From positions 26,900,501 to 26,964,500 of the forward strand of contig NC_135364.1 of assembly GCF_051622035.1 (NCBI RefSeq): a stretch of DNA of 64,000 bases. The letters are read 5' to 3'. Made by a program: the position numbers and the translations under genes. Origin of the DNA: Arctopsyche grandis (lineage: Eukaryota; Arthropoda; Insecta; Trichoptera; Hydropsychidae). Position 1 is the stretch's first letter; each line of letters opens with the position of its first letter. The notes beneath the pieces were generated by a model. It saw only the letters and a list, made by a program, of their open reading frames with translations. It was not told where the DNA came from and made no database searches. Of the stretch, positions 33,836-44,577 are shown in pieces.

Positions 33836-33966
33836 GGTACAACAATGAAATCAGATAAATTGGAAAACTCTGATAGGAAACGATCCAATTATTTAAAAAA
33901 ATACAAACAATTGTGGAAGTAAAAATTTTGTTATCGAAATTTCAGATAAAAATACTTTTACAATTT

Positions 33967-36900
33967 ATGGCTTCGGAACAAGAATCAACCACATCTGACG
34001 ATGAAAACTGCAGCGAAATGCTTTCCGACGAATTCTCTCTACAGGATAGTGAAGAAGAACCGGAATCGCTCACGGGAGATTCAAAAAACCTAAAATCGAA
34101 CATTCTAACTAACGGCCACCAAGTATTTGATTCAATACTTATCTATATTTTAAACAATTGAATAGAAATTGTAAATTTTTAAATTTGTATGCATTTTCAG
34201 AGTGGAATAAATAGACCTGGCAGAAAACTATTCACCAACTGTCGCGAGCGTTGGAGACAGCAAAATGTATCGGGTGCATTTGCAGAGCTGCGGCGTCTTG
34301 TGCCGACACATCCTCCAGATAAAAAGCTTTCTAAGAACGAAATACTTAGAATGTCTATAAGGTTGTTAAATATTTTTGACAAAATATATCTTCTTCTTCT
34401 TCTTCATCCTCCTAGAACGTCGGCAACTAGATGTCCCATTCTTATTTTGTCCATTGCTGCTCGGAATAGTGCTCGGGTGCTGAAGCCGTACCACTGCCGA
34501 AGATTCTTTAGCCACGATGTTTTCCGCCTGCCCTGACTGCGTTGGCCTACGATTTTCCCCTGGATTATTAGGCGCAGGAGATCGTATTTTTCGTTCCGCA
34601 TTACATGTCCGAAGTACTCCAATTTACGCCTGTTCACACTTCTGAGCACTTCGACATGCTTTCCCATCAGGGCAAGCACCTCAGCATTGGTACGACGCGC
34701 CATCCATGAGATTCTCAGCATCCTTCTGTATGATGTCCACATCTCAAATGCCTCTAGTTTCTTGCATGTGGCATTCGTCAGGGTCTATGCCTCTGTCCCA
34801 TACAGAAGGATGTTGAAAACGTAGCATCGTAGAAGTCTCAGTCGGAGTGCTATACTGAGATCATGTGTGGTTATTACATACTTACTTTACGTTTTTATTA
34901 TTATTACATACTTCCTTTACGTTTCACATGGCTTTCGTGTCAGTGGTCATTTTTATCTCTTATCCGATCGTTTTCATACTTTGCCATATTGCTCATTTTG
35001 GTCATCAATATACGTAAATGTATCGTCTGCCATTACGTTGGAGATAAAATATCGTATACAATGCGTAACAAATATCCAGAATCTCGGATACGGCGACGTT
35101 TATGACGGTACGTAAGGCTACCATAATCTATCTTCAACTTTTTCGCCTTGATATGCTATTTCAGATTTTAATTGTTTAAACGCCTATAATTCACTCTATA
35201 TTTTATAAAATTTGCTCTATAGGTTCTCGTTATCTCTAATATTTAAATATTTATAGTTTTAACTCTCATATGTATATATAAATTTCAAATTTAGCGTCTA
35301 GCTTAAGGCTGCCATAAGTATCGGAGCACCGACGGGGACAACCCCCTAAAAAAACAAAAAAAATTATCGATATTCATAGCTGTATTATAAAAAAAATATA
35401 CAACATTTCAACACAAGTAATTGGAACTAAACAAAAATTGAATTGAAAGAAAAATTTAAAGATTGATAATAGGTTTTTTTGTGGAAGCGTCTGTACCAAA
35501 TCTAAAATAAATAAATATAGATAATTGGACGATTCAAATAAATTTAACTAATTGAAACCTTACATTAATATTTTATTTCATGTACAGTAGCCTATTCTTC
35601 TATCGCCTTCACTCTTCTCTGATTTCCGTGACTTCATTATCATCGCTCTTCTTTGCCTAATCATATTTTTCCGATGTTTTCGTTTTTTGAAGTAACTCTT
35701 TTTCCCCTTTTATATAATTATATAATTCAATGCATGACATTTTGTAATTTAAAGTACATTGAATTATGCTTTTTACTGTGTCAATAGAAAGCGAATTGCG
35801 CTTATCTGTCCATTGATTTTTAATTAATGACAACACACGTTCAACATGTGCATTGTGCGGTGGGATGGCGAACAAGTATTGGCACATTTTCAGTAGATTA
35901 GCTTTTCTTTCTGTCTCTTCAGTTTTTTTGAAATAGTATAACCATTTATCATGCACATCTTTCGTTTTCCATTCTTCGGCTTTTTTATTTTCGATAAATG
36001 ACTTCATATACTTTACTTCCTCATAGATTGAATCCGTGAACAATATTCCCATTTCACTTAAATAAGCAATAGTTTTTTCAACATGTTCCCATTCGGGTTC
36101 CCATTTTCATGGAGAAGCATCCATGAAAAAATATCATATTTCGCCAGTGGAACTGACCACTTTGCCAAATAATTAATTCTAACGTTGTAAAAATTCTCTA
36201 CATCTTTTTCAAATGCTGCTACTTGTGTCGTCGTAATGTTCATGTCTTTTTTCAGTTCATTGTATGCCTGGGTTGCTTGAATACTTAGATATTTACTATT
36301 ATATTTACTATGTATTGAAAAACGTACATCAAAATATCAGTCCTCTTAGATCAGAAACAAACAGAACAAACGGATATTATCAGCAGACAGTAAACGAACT
36401 GCGCGCGCTTCGTACTTGTCAGTGTCATTGTCGGTGTTGCCAGCTGGCAAAATTGGGCAGTGGGCATCCGCCGCTCTCGTTGTCGGTGTTGCCAATATGC
36501 GCGCGCGTATCCATATTAGATATTATGTGGGTACAATTTTTGACGTATAAACGTCTTTCCTTTTTGGACCACAGTATAGAGAGTGCATCCTGAGATTTCT
36601 TGGTTCAAAAGGTCTTGTTCGATAGATATTAAAAACTAATTGAATAATTTTTTTAAATGTCTAAATTTTTAAATTGACGGGGACAAATGACTCTCGGACT
36701 GGGACACCGGGACACAGACCTCGAAACTGGGACATGTCCCTGTCAACGGGGACGTATGGCAGCCCTAGTCTAGCTTCATGTAATGTAATACACGATATAT
36801 ATTGATTTTTGGCCAAATATGTCAAATCTGACATTTCACTGTATATCTCCTCAGTCGGTTTTATCTGCGAGATAAGTATTCAATAAGAAGTTACGTTGTA

Positions 36901-38634
36901 TCTAATTGTTAATATGATTTACAATAAGCTTACATACATACATCACATACAATTATTTTTAGTTATCATCTGATTTAATTTATCTGATGATTGAAAAGTT
37001 CATTTCTGTAAATACATAAACTCATTTATGGACAATCACTCATTGATAATCTATTCTTAAAGCAATCTTAGTATTAATAACCTATTCTTAACTGCATAAA
37101 TGAGTATACATATGTATCTCCGGCTGCAACTCATAACCTCAAATTTAATTGTTTAATCCTCCAAAACAAACTTTCTAACCAATACAAGTTACATATGTAC
37201 ACAGATCAAACAGTGATAGTTTTATTTTTAGTTATCAGCTGATTTTTCAATTTCAAGAATGAAGCTCTTGTTTGCTTCACTCTAACGCGAATTTCCTTTT
37301 CACTTTCACACGTTTCATCCAGACAGCACCCAAGATATCTAAAACCATCCACTCTCTCCACCACGCTGTTATTGATCTGTAAATGAGAGCTGACCGTATT
37401 TTGCGCCGACTTGCTGAATATCATCCATTTGGTCTTTTTTGTATTCAGCTTCAACCCCGCCCTAGAGCTGTGCACAACTGGGTAATTGGACTATTCGTCA
37501 CATTGGGGTGGTCACAAAGACAATTTTTGTCATGAAAATCGCGAATACACAATATTTGGCACTCAAGTTCTCGTTACTATGATAGTTATCGTTAGTATGA
37601 TGGACTTTTCGGCTGCCAGATGTTCCGTTATAGAGATTTTAGTGACTTTGTGACCAGTAATCACCGAACCGCACAACTGCGTACAGTGTTGCCTGTAAGT
37701 CGTTGAAGTTCGTGGTCAATAGTACTGTATCATCCGCGTACCGAATGTTATTAATTACTGTGCCATTTATTGTAATTCCGGAATCTATATCTTCCAAGGT
37801 TTCAGCAATAATATTTTCTGAATATAAATTAAATAGTAGGTGATAGCACACATCCTTGCCGAACTCCCTTCATTATTCTTACGCTCTCTGTTGTATCACG
37901 TTCGATGCGTACTACGGCCGTCTGATTCCCGTAGAGATTACCAATTAGCCGAATATCTCTTTTGTCTAATCCTATCTGCGATAGTATTTCAATTAGTTAT
38001 CAATATACAAAATACAAAACATATCAATATACTTATTTACACAATGACGAATATTTTTTTACTACTTAGATATATCAGACTACTGTGCAATGTCATCGAG
38101 TGGCAAAAATCTGCAAGCGGTCAAATGACTCCATCCAGAACGTCCACCAGTAATTCAGTGACGATCAAATGCGAAAATGTGACCAACAACAATACAACTC
38201 GATTCTTTTCCGCCAGCCCGATAAGCTACAACCAACAGCCGAGCAACTTGCCAACAAAGACCCAATTGAGAACCCGAGCACGGCTCCGACGCAACACTTC
38301 ATTCTGTAGAGAGGACTCGTCAAACAGTGTACACCCAATGAATCCCAACATCCAATCGTGTAAATCGAGACTAAACACACGGCTAATTTACGACACAAAC
38401 GGCAACAACTTGCTGATGATAGCCCCGTCGCCATGTCACAACGTAATGCAAAATGATAAAATCGTAGACTTTCGCTACAATCCAAACGTAGCAGATTTAG
38501 TACACAATCTAAAAAGGGAAATCAACCTGACTCCGCAGCCGCAGCGAATGATGAAAAAGATCAAAACCGAAATAGAAGACACACAAGATACGACTTTGAA
38601 TAAAGATCCAAAACGGGAAGTAAAATTTGAATAA
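33967..38634 (+). CDS. TAL1/SCL-type bHLH transcription factor (HLH3B-like)
   Basis: Class II bHLH factor, expected to bind E-boxes as a dimer with an E protein (Daughterless). Exons 33967-34122, 34201-34361 and 38070-38634 join in phase to 293 residues. The bHLH domain spans about 59-111: basic region [13 protein letters not shown], helix 1 [18 protein letters not shown], loop and helix 2 [17 protein letters not shown], almost the vertebrate TAL1/LYL1 sequence except Cys66 where those have Ser. The N-terminus is acidic and Ser-rich ([17 protein letters not shown]). The 180-residue C-terminal tail is polar, with no domain I know. An acceptor at 33941-33945 before the ATG shows that a 5' UTR exon lies upstream. 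Intron 2 is 3.7 kb, full of transposon debris. An AATAAA at 38643-38648 is the likely poly(A) signal. Confidence 0.93.
34385..34862 (-). pseudogene. RTE-like LINE fragment in TAL1-like intron 2
   Basis: Minus-strand frame (34742-34404) reads the C-terminal part of an RTE-type reverse transcriptase: [52 protein letters not shown] and LRQWYG. A further piece with stops continues to about 34862. 5'-truncated. Confidence 0.8.
34863..35065 (-). repeat. Interspersed repeat A copy
   Basis: Holds ACATACTTCCTTTACGTTTC, CGATCGTTTTCATACTTTGC and TTTTGGTCATCAATATACG; close to the 31-kb copy. Confidence 0.65.
35304..36767 (-). mobile_element. hAT element with partial transposase, 1464 bp
   Basis: Inverted ends TAAGGCTGCCATA and TATGGCAGCCCTA, flanked by a perfect 8-bp duplication GTCTAGCT (35296-35303, 36768-36775). 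On the minus strand 36243-36058 and 36052-35657 encode, in two frames, the C-terminal part of a hAT transposase, including the dimerisation region ([32 protein letters not shown]). The DDE core and BED finger are missing: an internally deleted, dead copy. Confidence 0.85.
37206..37860 (-). pseudogene. RTE-like reverse transcriptase fragment split by a MITE
   Basis: Minus strand: 37851-37671 reads [20 protein letters not shown] and [10 protein letters not shown] (the catalytic YADD box). After the MITE, 37475-37206 continues [27 protein letters not shown] and [15 protein letters not shown]. Joining the two across the MITE gives one RTE frame. Both ends are truncated. The flanking 37860-37990 continues with a related but broken frame. 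Confidence 0.85.
37481..37670. mobile_element. GGTAATTGG-family MITE, 190 bp
   Basis: GGTAATTGGACTATTCG ... AGTAATCACCGAACC with a perfect 9-bp duplication GCACAACTG (37472-37480, 37671-37679). The cleanest copy of the family; others at 2874-3599, 27385-27638 and the 44-kb array. Confidence 0.85.
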
Positions 38635-38640
38635 GGATAA

Positions 38641-38648
38641 GGAATAAA
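38641..38648 (+). terminator. Poly(A) signal of the TAL1-like gene
   Basis: GGAATAAA 7-14 bp after the TAA stop, followed by an A-rich stretch. The METTL25-like gene ends at 38746 on the other strand, leaving 111 bp for both 3' ends. Confidence 0.5.
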
Positions 38649-38745
38649 AAAAAACACATGAATTGAATTGAAACAATATAATTGTAAAATATCATATAAT
38701 ATAAAACAAATGTAAAAAAAACTATAGATATAACTCGTACATAGA

Positions 38746-41142
38746 TTAAGGTTTCCGGTTGTTTTTATTATCATATCTAAAAGCTATCAATGCCATACAT
38801 CTCGGAGACAACACAGAATCGAACATTCGAACTAGAAAAGCTTCACCGAGCTGGTTACAAAATCCATTTTCTGCTAAAAACATTAGTCTATCCAAAAGTA
38901 TGAGACTTTCGACAACTGGAGAAAGGCACATTCTCATAAGATAAAACAAATTCAGCGTCCGTTGATGGTGAGAATGTAGAGATTCAAATTCTTCGATTGA
39001 TTTTTGGTCCATGGCAAGTTTATTTGGATCGATTTTCAGTCTTTTCATTGCTTCTTTAACGTATTCATGAAATGTGAAAATATCACCCATATTATTCAAT
39101 TTACAATAAGGTTGATTTTCATCAATATACTCACTGATCAGTAACTAAAATTTAAAAATTTATTTAAACGTTATAATAATTAAGTACGTACGTATGTATA
39201 TGTATGTAAATAAATTAAAAACATACTTCAAGAAGTGCTCGGAAATAAATGGAATTACACGGAAGTTGTTGTGAAGCAGTGACTCTTTCCAACGACTGAG
39301 CCCCCAGCATACGAGCATTTCGTCCAATGACAAAACCTAAAAACAAATATATATTGTGAGTACAAATGATAAAAAACTTTATATACAGAGTGTTTGGTAG
39401 ATAAGTGCAAAGCGTTGAAGGGTTGATAGCTCATATCATTTAGATAATTTTGAGCCACACATACCTCGATTGACTAAACATTAGGAAAACAAATAAATAA
39501 TAATTGACTAACATACTACTTTTAACTCGGGCAGTATTAGCAATTAACTGTGAGATTTTGGTGTTTATACTAAAAATCTGTAAAAAGAAATTAAAAAAAA
39601 ACCGTAAGACTTTGGACTGAGGTATGTGTGGCTGAAAATGTTCTCAATGATATGAGCGATCAACCCTTTAAGGCTTTGCACTTATCTACCAAACACCCTA
39701 TATTGTGTAAAAATGTTTTTAAACCTTTCAAATGTTCAGACAAGGGAAAGTCTGCATGATTTTCATTTTGAAAATTTTCAGGTAAGGCAGAAAGAGTATC
39801 TGACGATGTTTGTTCCTTTATAAGATTATAACAGCAAGGAACAACACATAATACTGAAGTCAACGGACACGCTACAAATAATTTTAGACTTGTAGATCCC
39901 AGTGAGCCGCATGTATGAAGACCTATAAATGTAAAAATTAAAAAAAAATGTTACATATAACTTATTTTAATAACTATAAGATTGTAAAAGCAAAATGAAC
40001 ATTAAAAAAAATATTCACCTGTACAACAGAGTTTTATATCTTCAGAATTTAATTCAAAATTTTCACCCACTAATTGAGTCAAATCTGTTTCAGGGGTAAT
40101 ATATTGAACGGCATGTCTATACAAATGTTCATTGACTTTGCTCACATTATAATTCATTACTTCATTAGATGTGTCTGGTAAAAGAGGATTAAATTCATCT
40201 ATTTTCATGGTAGACATCAAATCAGCAGGATTTGACGCTTTCTTGCGATGGTAACGACTCCTTGTTTTTACCAATACTCCTCTTTTTACATCCTCTGCAT
40301 TTTTAACAAGACTTGACCAAACCCTCTACAAATAAAAAACATATAAAACCTTAGGTATTTTCATCTGTAAAATAGATATACCAAATTTAGAAAATGTATA
40401 ATCATGAAAACCTCTAATTTCCGATTACGATTAGACGCTCCTTTTGAGTTAACATGTGCACTATCAATATTTAATACAGGGATGTTGTAAAACATTGTCA
40501 GCATTGCTGATAAGTATCCCTTTCCTCCACCAATGTCAATAACGTGAGAAGATCCTGACCAACTATACAAAGGTGCAACAATGCTCGACATCATTTCGAC
40601 CTAAATATAATAAGATTTAGACAAAGTATCGATGAAAGTAAATATTGTAATTGCAATATATGTACCTCGTGGCTTTTTTTACTTGACATAAATTCATTAA
40701 TCTTTAAAGATTTCGCAGGATCAGCTCCTTTCATTTTTAATACATTTTTAAACTGATCCATGGTCATGCAGAAATCGTTCTCCGCCAAGCAATTTAAGTT
40801 GGCTTCTTCGATAAAGTGCGCCAGGTGAGGAAACTTTGTGTTATAAGCTAATTTTTCAAATTGACTTTCAGTATCTTTGACGGTTTCAGACAAATGTGGG
40901 GTGAAAATATTTTTAGAATTTTTCCGTCTTAAATGGTATTTCGTTTGCCAAAATGAATCTATCGCATCCTCTATATCATTTTCATTGATTTCGTTGACTA
41001 TTTCTTTAGGAATCAGGTTCTGCCAATGATTTTGTTTAATATATTCAACCATGTGACAGTTAGCCAAGGGAAGAAGAGGTGTTAAGTAATTTATTGTACA
41101 ATCAATTTGGTGTCGAAGTCTCGATAAGTTCAACTTGTCCAT
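38746..41142 (-). CDS. METTL25: METTL25-like methyltransferase
   Basis: Putative S-adenosylmethionine-dependent methyltransferase of the METTL25/RRNAD1 group. Minus-strand exons 41142-40666, 40600-40412, 40325-40019, 39922-39725, 39336-39227 and 39144-38746 have GT/AG junctions and join in phase to 559 residues (human METTL25 is 603). Residues 179-198 carry the SAM-binding motif VIDIGGGKGYLSAML, followed by VLNIDS and NRNRKLE. Later family motifs are LHTCGSLGSTSLKLF, CCYNL, FPLSEHLK, and IGRNARMLGAQSLERV. Its ATG is only 43 nt after the LTO1 stop on the same strand, and it ends tail to tail with the TAL1-like gene. METTL25B is the alternative assignment; I prefer METTL25 because of the long N-terminal part and the C-terminal helical region. 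Substrate unknown. Confidence 0.88.
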
Positions 41143-41163
41143 TTTATTACCTTAGATAACTAA

Positions 41164-41169
41164 TTTATT
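41164..41169 (-). terminator. Candidate LTO1 poly(A) signal
   Basis: AATAAA on the minus strand 17-22 nt after the LTO1 stop and just before the METTL25-like ATG. Another AATAAA overlaps the base before that ATG (41143-41148). Cleavage 10-30 nt downstream would fall within the METTL25-like coding start. Confidence 0.45.
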
Positions 41170-41185
41170 TCAATGGATGTTCTAT

Positions 41186-41701
41186 TTAAAATGTAATAAA
41201 ATTAGAATCAGGACAAAGCGGTTTGATCTTCAATAGAGAGCACAGCTTTTTATATTGAGCTTCAATATCCGAAAGTAAAGTCAAAATATCCTTATCTTCA
41301 TTTTCGAGTGGAAAATTTTCAATCAAATCTTTCAATTTTAGCAATTGTTTGTTGATCTTCTCGTTGTATATATCTGGATGCTTTCTACCAATCGCTTGGT
41401 GATATAATACAATACTGAAATAGTAACCTACAAAGCAAACAAATACATTTTAAATATATGTTGGTTCAATGTGGGAAAATATGCAAAATTAACATAACCT
41501 ATAAATTGGTTGAAAAGGAGCAACATTACCGATCTGATAGCCGAGTGCTGCGCCTCGATGGTGCCCCAAATGAGCCCCTTCAGCCGCTCCGGCTGCTTCT
41601 GCAGCCCCGATTTTCAGTCCACTTTGATAGCCTCGCAACCTCTCGTTCTCTTCCAAATCCACAGCTGCCTGAAACGGCTCACCCTCGCCAAGAAAATCCA
41701 T
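41186..41701 (-). CDS. LTO1: LTO1 (ORAOV1) ABCE1 maturation factor
   Basis: Adaptor that with YAE1 brings the Fe-S assembly machinery to ABCE1/Rli1 (cytosol, ribosome biogenesis). Exons 41701-41530 and 41427-41186 join to 137 residues, the same length as human LTO1. The Gly-rich deca-GX3 region is at about 24-58 (GYQSGLKIGAAEAAG, GHHRGAALGYQIG). The second half has the family pattern: helix with YYFSIVLYHQ, LLKLKDLIENFP, and the tail KKLCSLLKIKP. I start at ATG 41701 because it gives the family length; an in-frame ATG 24 codons upstream (41773) also exists but adds unfamiliar sequence. Missing Yae1-type WH motif was not looked for in detail. The METTL25-like ATG follows by 43 nt. Confidence 0.92.
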
Positions 41702-41929
41702 CTGACAACGCCAAGTGTCAAACGTCAAACGCACGCTTGTTGGTCTCAACCAAAAAACACTAAAGCCGGCCATGTAAGCCGTCTAATTAAAACAAAAATA
41801 TGGTGTTAAATATAATTATTCTAATAAAACCTAGCGGTTGCTACACACACACATACGCAATTATGTGGCTTCATAGAGTTGTACATATCGTCAGTCCGGA
41901 AGAAAAACGTTACAAGTAATGAACATTTT

Positions 41930-42130
41930 GAGCGATTAACATCAGGCACTTTTTCGTGGGACAGTTTTCAAACGCGTCTAAAGCGATATTTTTGCACCAT
42001 CGTAATGGCCGAGGATCCATTTACTTACATTCATGACCAAAATGAGCAATATAGCAAAGTATGAAAACGATCGGATAAGAGGCAAATTTTTTTCTGAATT
42101 GTATGTAATCGTAAGTGAAACGTATATACA
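41930..42130 (+). repeat. Interspersed repeat A copy
   Basis: TGACCAAAATGAGCAATATA, AAAACGATCGGATAAGAG and TCGTAAGTGAAACGTATATA in the same order as in the copies at 31 and 35 kb. Confidence 0.65.
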
Positions 42131-42399
42131 TTATATGGACGTATTCATACTCCATTTGCGCATGCAAATTTACGCATTCATGCGCGTCCATATAGAATTT
42201 ACCAAAGAATACTATCCGCACTTGCAGGATACGGGTAGTGCTGGATAGGTATGAACAGACCTTAAGAGGTTTGTAAAAAAACAAGAATTTTGAGTTATCG
42301 ATTGCATACACGCATTCATTCTTTTTGCTAGAAAAATATCATTTGTCTAGTTCAAGTTACGGTTGACATAGGGTAATAGTTTGGTTTTTAATTTGCAAA

Positions 42400-42630
42400 G
42401 AAGTGTTCACCACGTTCAAATTAAGGATTGTAAATAGATTTTTGAGCTCTTTTTCCTATTATGCTGTAGATTAACATTAGAATAATATAATACTATGATT
42501 ACTAACCAAATGAAATTAAATTGTAAAATAGAAACTGATCAGTAGATCAGTAGCTATTAAAATAGATATAAGATGTATTGTGAACATAATTTCATAATAA
42601 TAAAAAGCATTTAAAAATCAAAACCAGGTT
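42400..42630 (+). repeat. Interspersed repeat B copy
   Basis: Matches the reverse complement of 11140-11345; shared block AGTAGCTATTAAAATAGATA and ATGTATTGTGAACATAATTT. Probably a LINE 3' UTR. Confidence 0.55.
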
Positions 42631-42880
42631 CAAATGGTAAACGGGTTACAAATGTGAATCGCTAACGGGGTAAATACCGCTACGAAAATCGCTTGCACGG
42701 CTCTCCTGTTGCACGAAAATTCATCGCACAGGAAAATTGCCGTACAGAAAACTGCCCAAATATTGGTCAGAAAATGTTTTTTTTCGAGATTTTGACGATT
42801 TTCAAACAAACTTCAATCGTCTCTATTGAAAAAAAACATTATTTGCCTTGTGATGTTTTTCTTCCGGACTGATGATATGC

Positions 42881-44159
42881 AAAATAGGGACGTCATTTAG
42901 TGAGGGGGGAAGGAGATACCCCCTGGATTTGTCCAGGCCAGGAACAGAAAGGATTTATAATTACATAACTGATTTATTACTGATATTAACTGATATTATT
43001 ACAATTATTTAAAGTGTGTTTCAGTTTTAAATCCATGCGCATCAAACTTTTTGTACTCAGATAGAATTAATGAACTGTGACAAACGTATTTTACGCGGGA
43101 ATACAACTCTCTCGATGGGAGGCCAGATGGGCGTACAGGAATACGTTCACTTCCAGGTGGGGGTCAAAGGGAACAAATTGACTGACCTGGGATGTCGTGT
43201 ATTTGTCGTGAAGGTTCCTAATCAGAAGTCTTTGTCGTCTATAGATGGAGCGCGGCTATTGTGAAGCTGGCTATTAGGTCACCGGGGCTGTCTTCCAGCG
43301 GCTGATGCTTCTAGGGGCTTTCCGGAGCGCTTGGCTACCACGGAAAGGTTAACCCGCACGTGGGTATGAAACTGCGTGAGATACAGGAGACGAACTGGTC
43401 GAAGCTCAGGGGAGGGAGTGATGATATCTCAACCTTCCCACGGCTATACAATCAAGATGGATGATCTCTGGGTGCGTCTGCGATGGAGACGGCTCGGGAA
43501 CGATAGGGGGGGCACGCCTCTGCCCCATGACGGCCAAAGTGCGAATCAACGAGACAGCGGTTTTCGTCTTCTTTTTCCCGCGGCAAGAGTTCTCAGGGTT
43601 GCCATTCGAAAAAAACAGGCTACTGCTGCCAACTGACTACTGTTAACTTGTTACAATAGTAATTATATGTAAAAAAGAAGGTCGTTTTGTTTTCTCAGCT
43701 TCGGAGCCAATGGGACGTTGCCAGAGATTCATTCTGCATGTTTGTACAAGAGCGATGATTATGCCATCGGCTTCATCTTTAATATGGACGGTATCTAAAG
43801 GTGAATTCGTCATTTTATAATGAACTTGTTACATCTCATCTACATAAATAAAGGATCCTCTTACTTACTAACACAATCAGTGTTTTCATAGACCTCCCCG
43901 TGGTGAATTAAGATTAAATTTTGATTTGACATTCCAACTGTCAAAGTGAAATGAACGCAAAACCGATTGCCAACCTTCTCGGATGCGAGCGATGCGAACG
44001 TCAGATGGGCTGACAGATGCCCGCGAACTCCTCGCGAAGACCACAAACAACGGCCACGGCCACGGCCACGAGGGCCTTTGGCTCGAACATATGTCTAGTC
44101 GATAATAATAAAAATTTCGTAAATAAAAAGTATTTGAGAATATTTTTGTTTGTGTGACC
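42881..44159. other. Intergenic with GC-richer patches, no gene called
   Basis: 43060-43640 is clearly richer in GC than the surroundings, with open frames but no recognisable domain; it may be part of an old element or a degraded host exon. 43870-44090 also has promoter-like GC content and an unsupported minus-strand frame. Repeated GGCCAC triplets at 44050-44070 are a small simple repeat. Confidence 0.35.
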
Positions 44160-44481
44160 AATTTTAAATTTTTGGGTGTGACCAGTTTTCTCGTGATCAG
44201 TTTCAGCGTGTGACCAGTTTTCTCGTGACCAGTTTTAGCGGGTGACCAATTTTCTCGTGATCAGTTTTAGCGTGTGACCAGTTTTCTCGTGACCAGTTTT
44301 AGCGTGTGACCAGTTTTCTCGTGACCAGTTTTAGCGTGTGACTAGTTTTCTCGTGACCAGTTTTAGCGTGTGACTAGTTTTCTCGTGACCAGTTTTAGCG
44401 TGACGGATGATCACGAGTGACCGATCTAGAGCGACCAGTTGTCCTGTGACAAGTTCACATTTGACTAGTAATCACCGAACC
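44160..44481. repeat. MITE-derived minisatellite upstream of PGAM5
   Basis: About seven tandem copies of a 32-bp unit containing GTGACCAGTTTTCTCGTGACC (first 20 bases of the unit: GTGACCAGTTTTCTCGTGAC) run from about 44170 to 44402. The right end, TAATCACCGAACC at 44469-44481, is the terminus of the GGTAATTGG MITE family, and the CTAGAGCGACCAG block before it matches 27420-27440. It ends 97 bp before the PGAM5 ATG. Confidence 0.75.
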
Positions 44482-44577
44482 ATTTTTTACGTATGGCAAT
44501 GAACATGCATTTACGGTAGTGGCAACAGCGGTCAACTGTCATTGTACGGTCGTGGAGCCGGAGTGGGCAGTGCAGTG

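Larger units (their letters stand above)
32415..33890 (-). repeat. SINE copy 9, split by two hAT elements
   Basis: Minus-strand SINE in three pieces: 32415-32449, 32806-33076 and 33836-33890. Tail CTAGGTAGGCGCATTGGGG, core TTGCCAATTTGATGG / ATCTGATTTCATTG. Its head is missing beyond 33890. Ends 55 bp before the acceptor of the first coding exon of the TAL1-like gene. Confidence 0.8.
41882..42880. mobile_element. Inverted-repeat element, about 1 kb, mixed interior
   Basis: Ends ATATCGTCAGTCCGGAAGAA and TTCTTCCGGACTGATGATAT form ~33-bp inverted repeats. The interior contains repeat A (41930-42130) and repeat B (42400-42630) plus unrecognised sequence. No target duplication found. Confidence 0.55.

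Noticed and set aside
43886-44161. Minus-strand open frame of 91 codons
   Set aside because: No domain or splice context, and it crosses a simple GGCCAC repeat.
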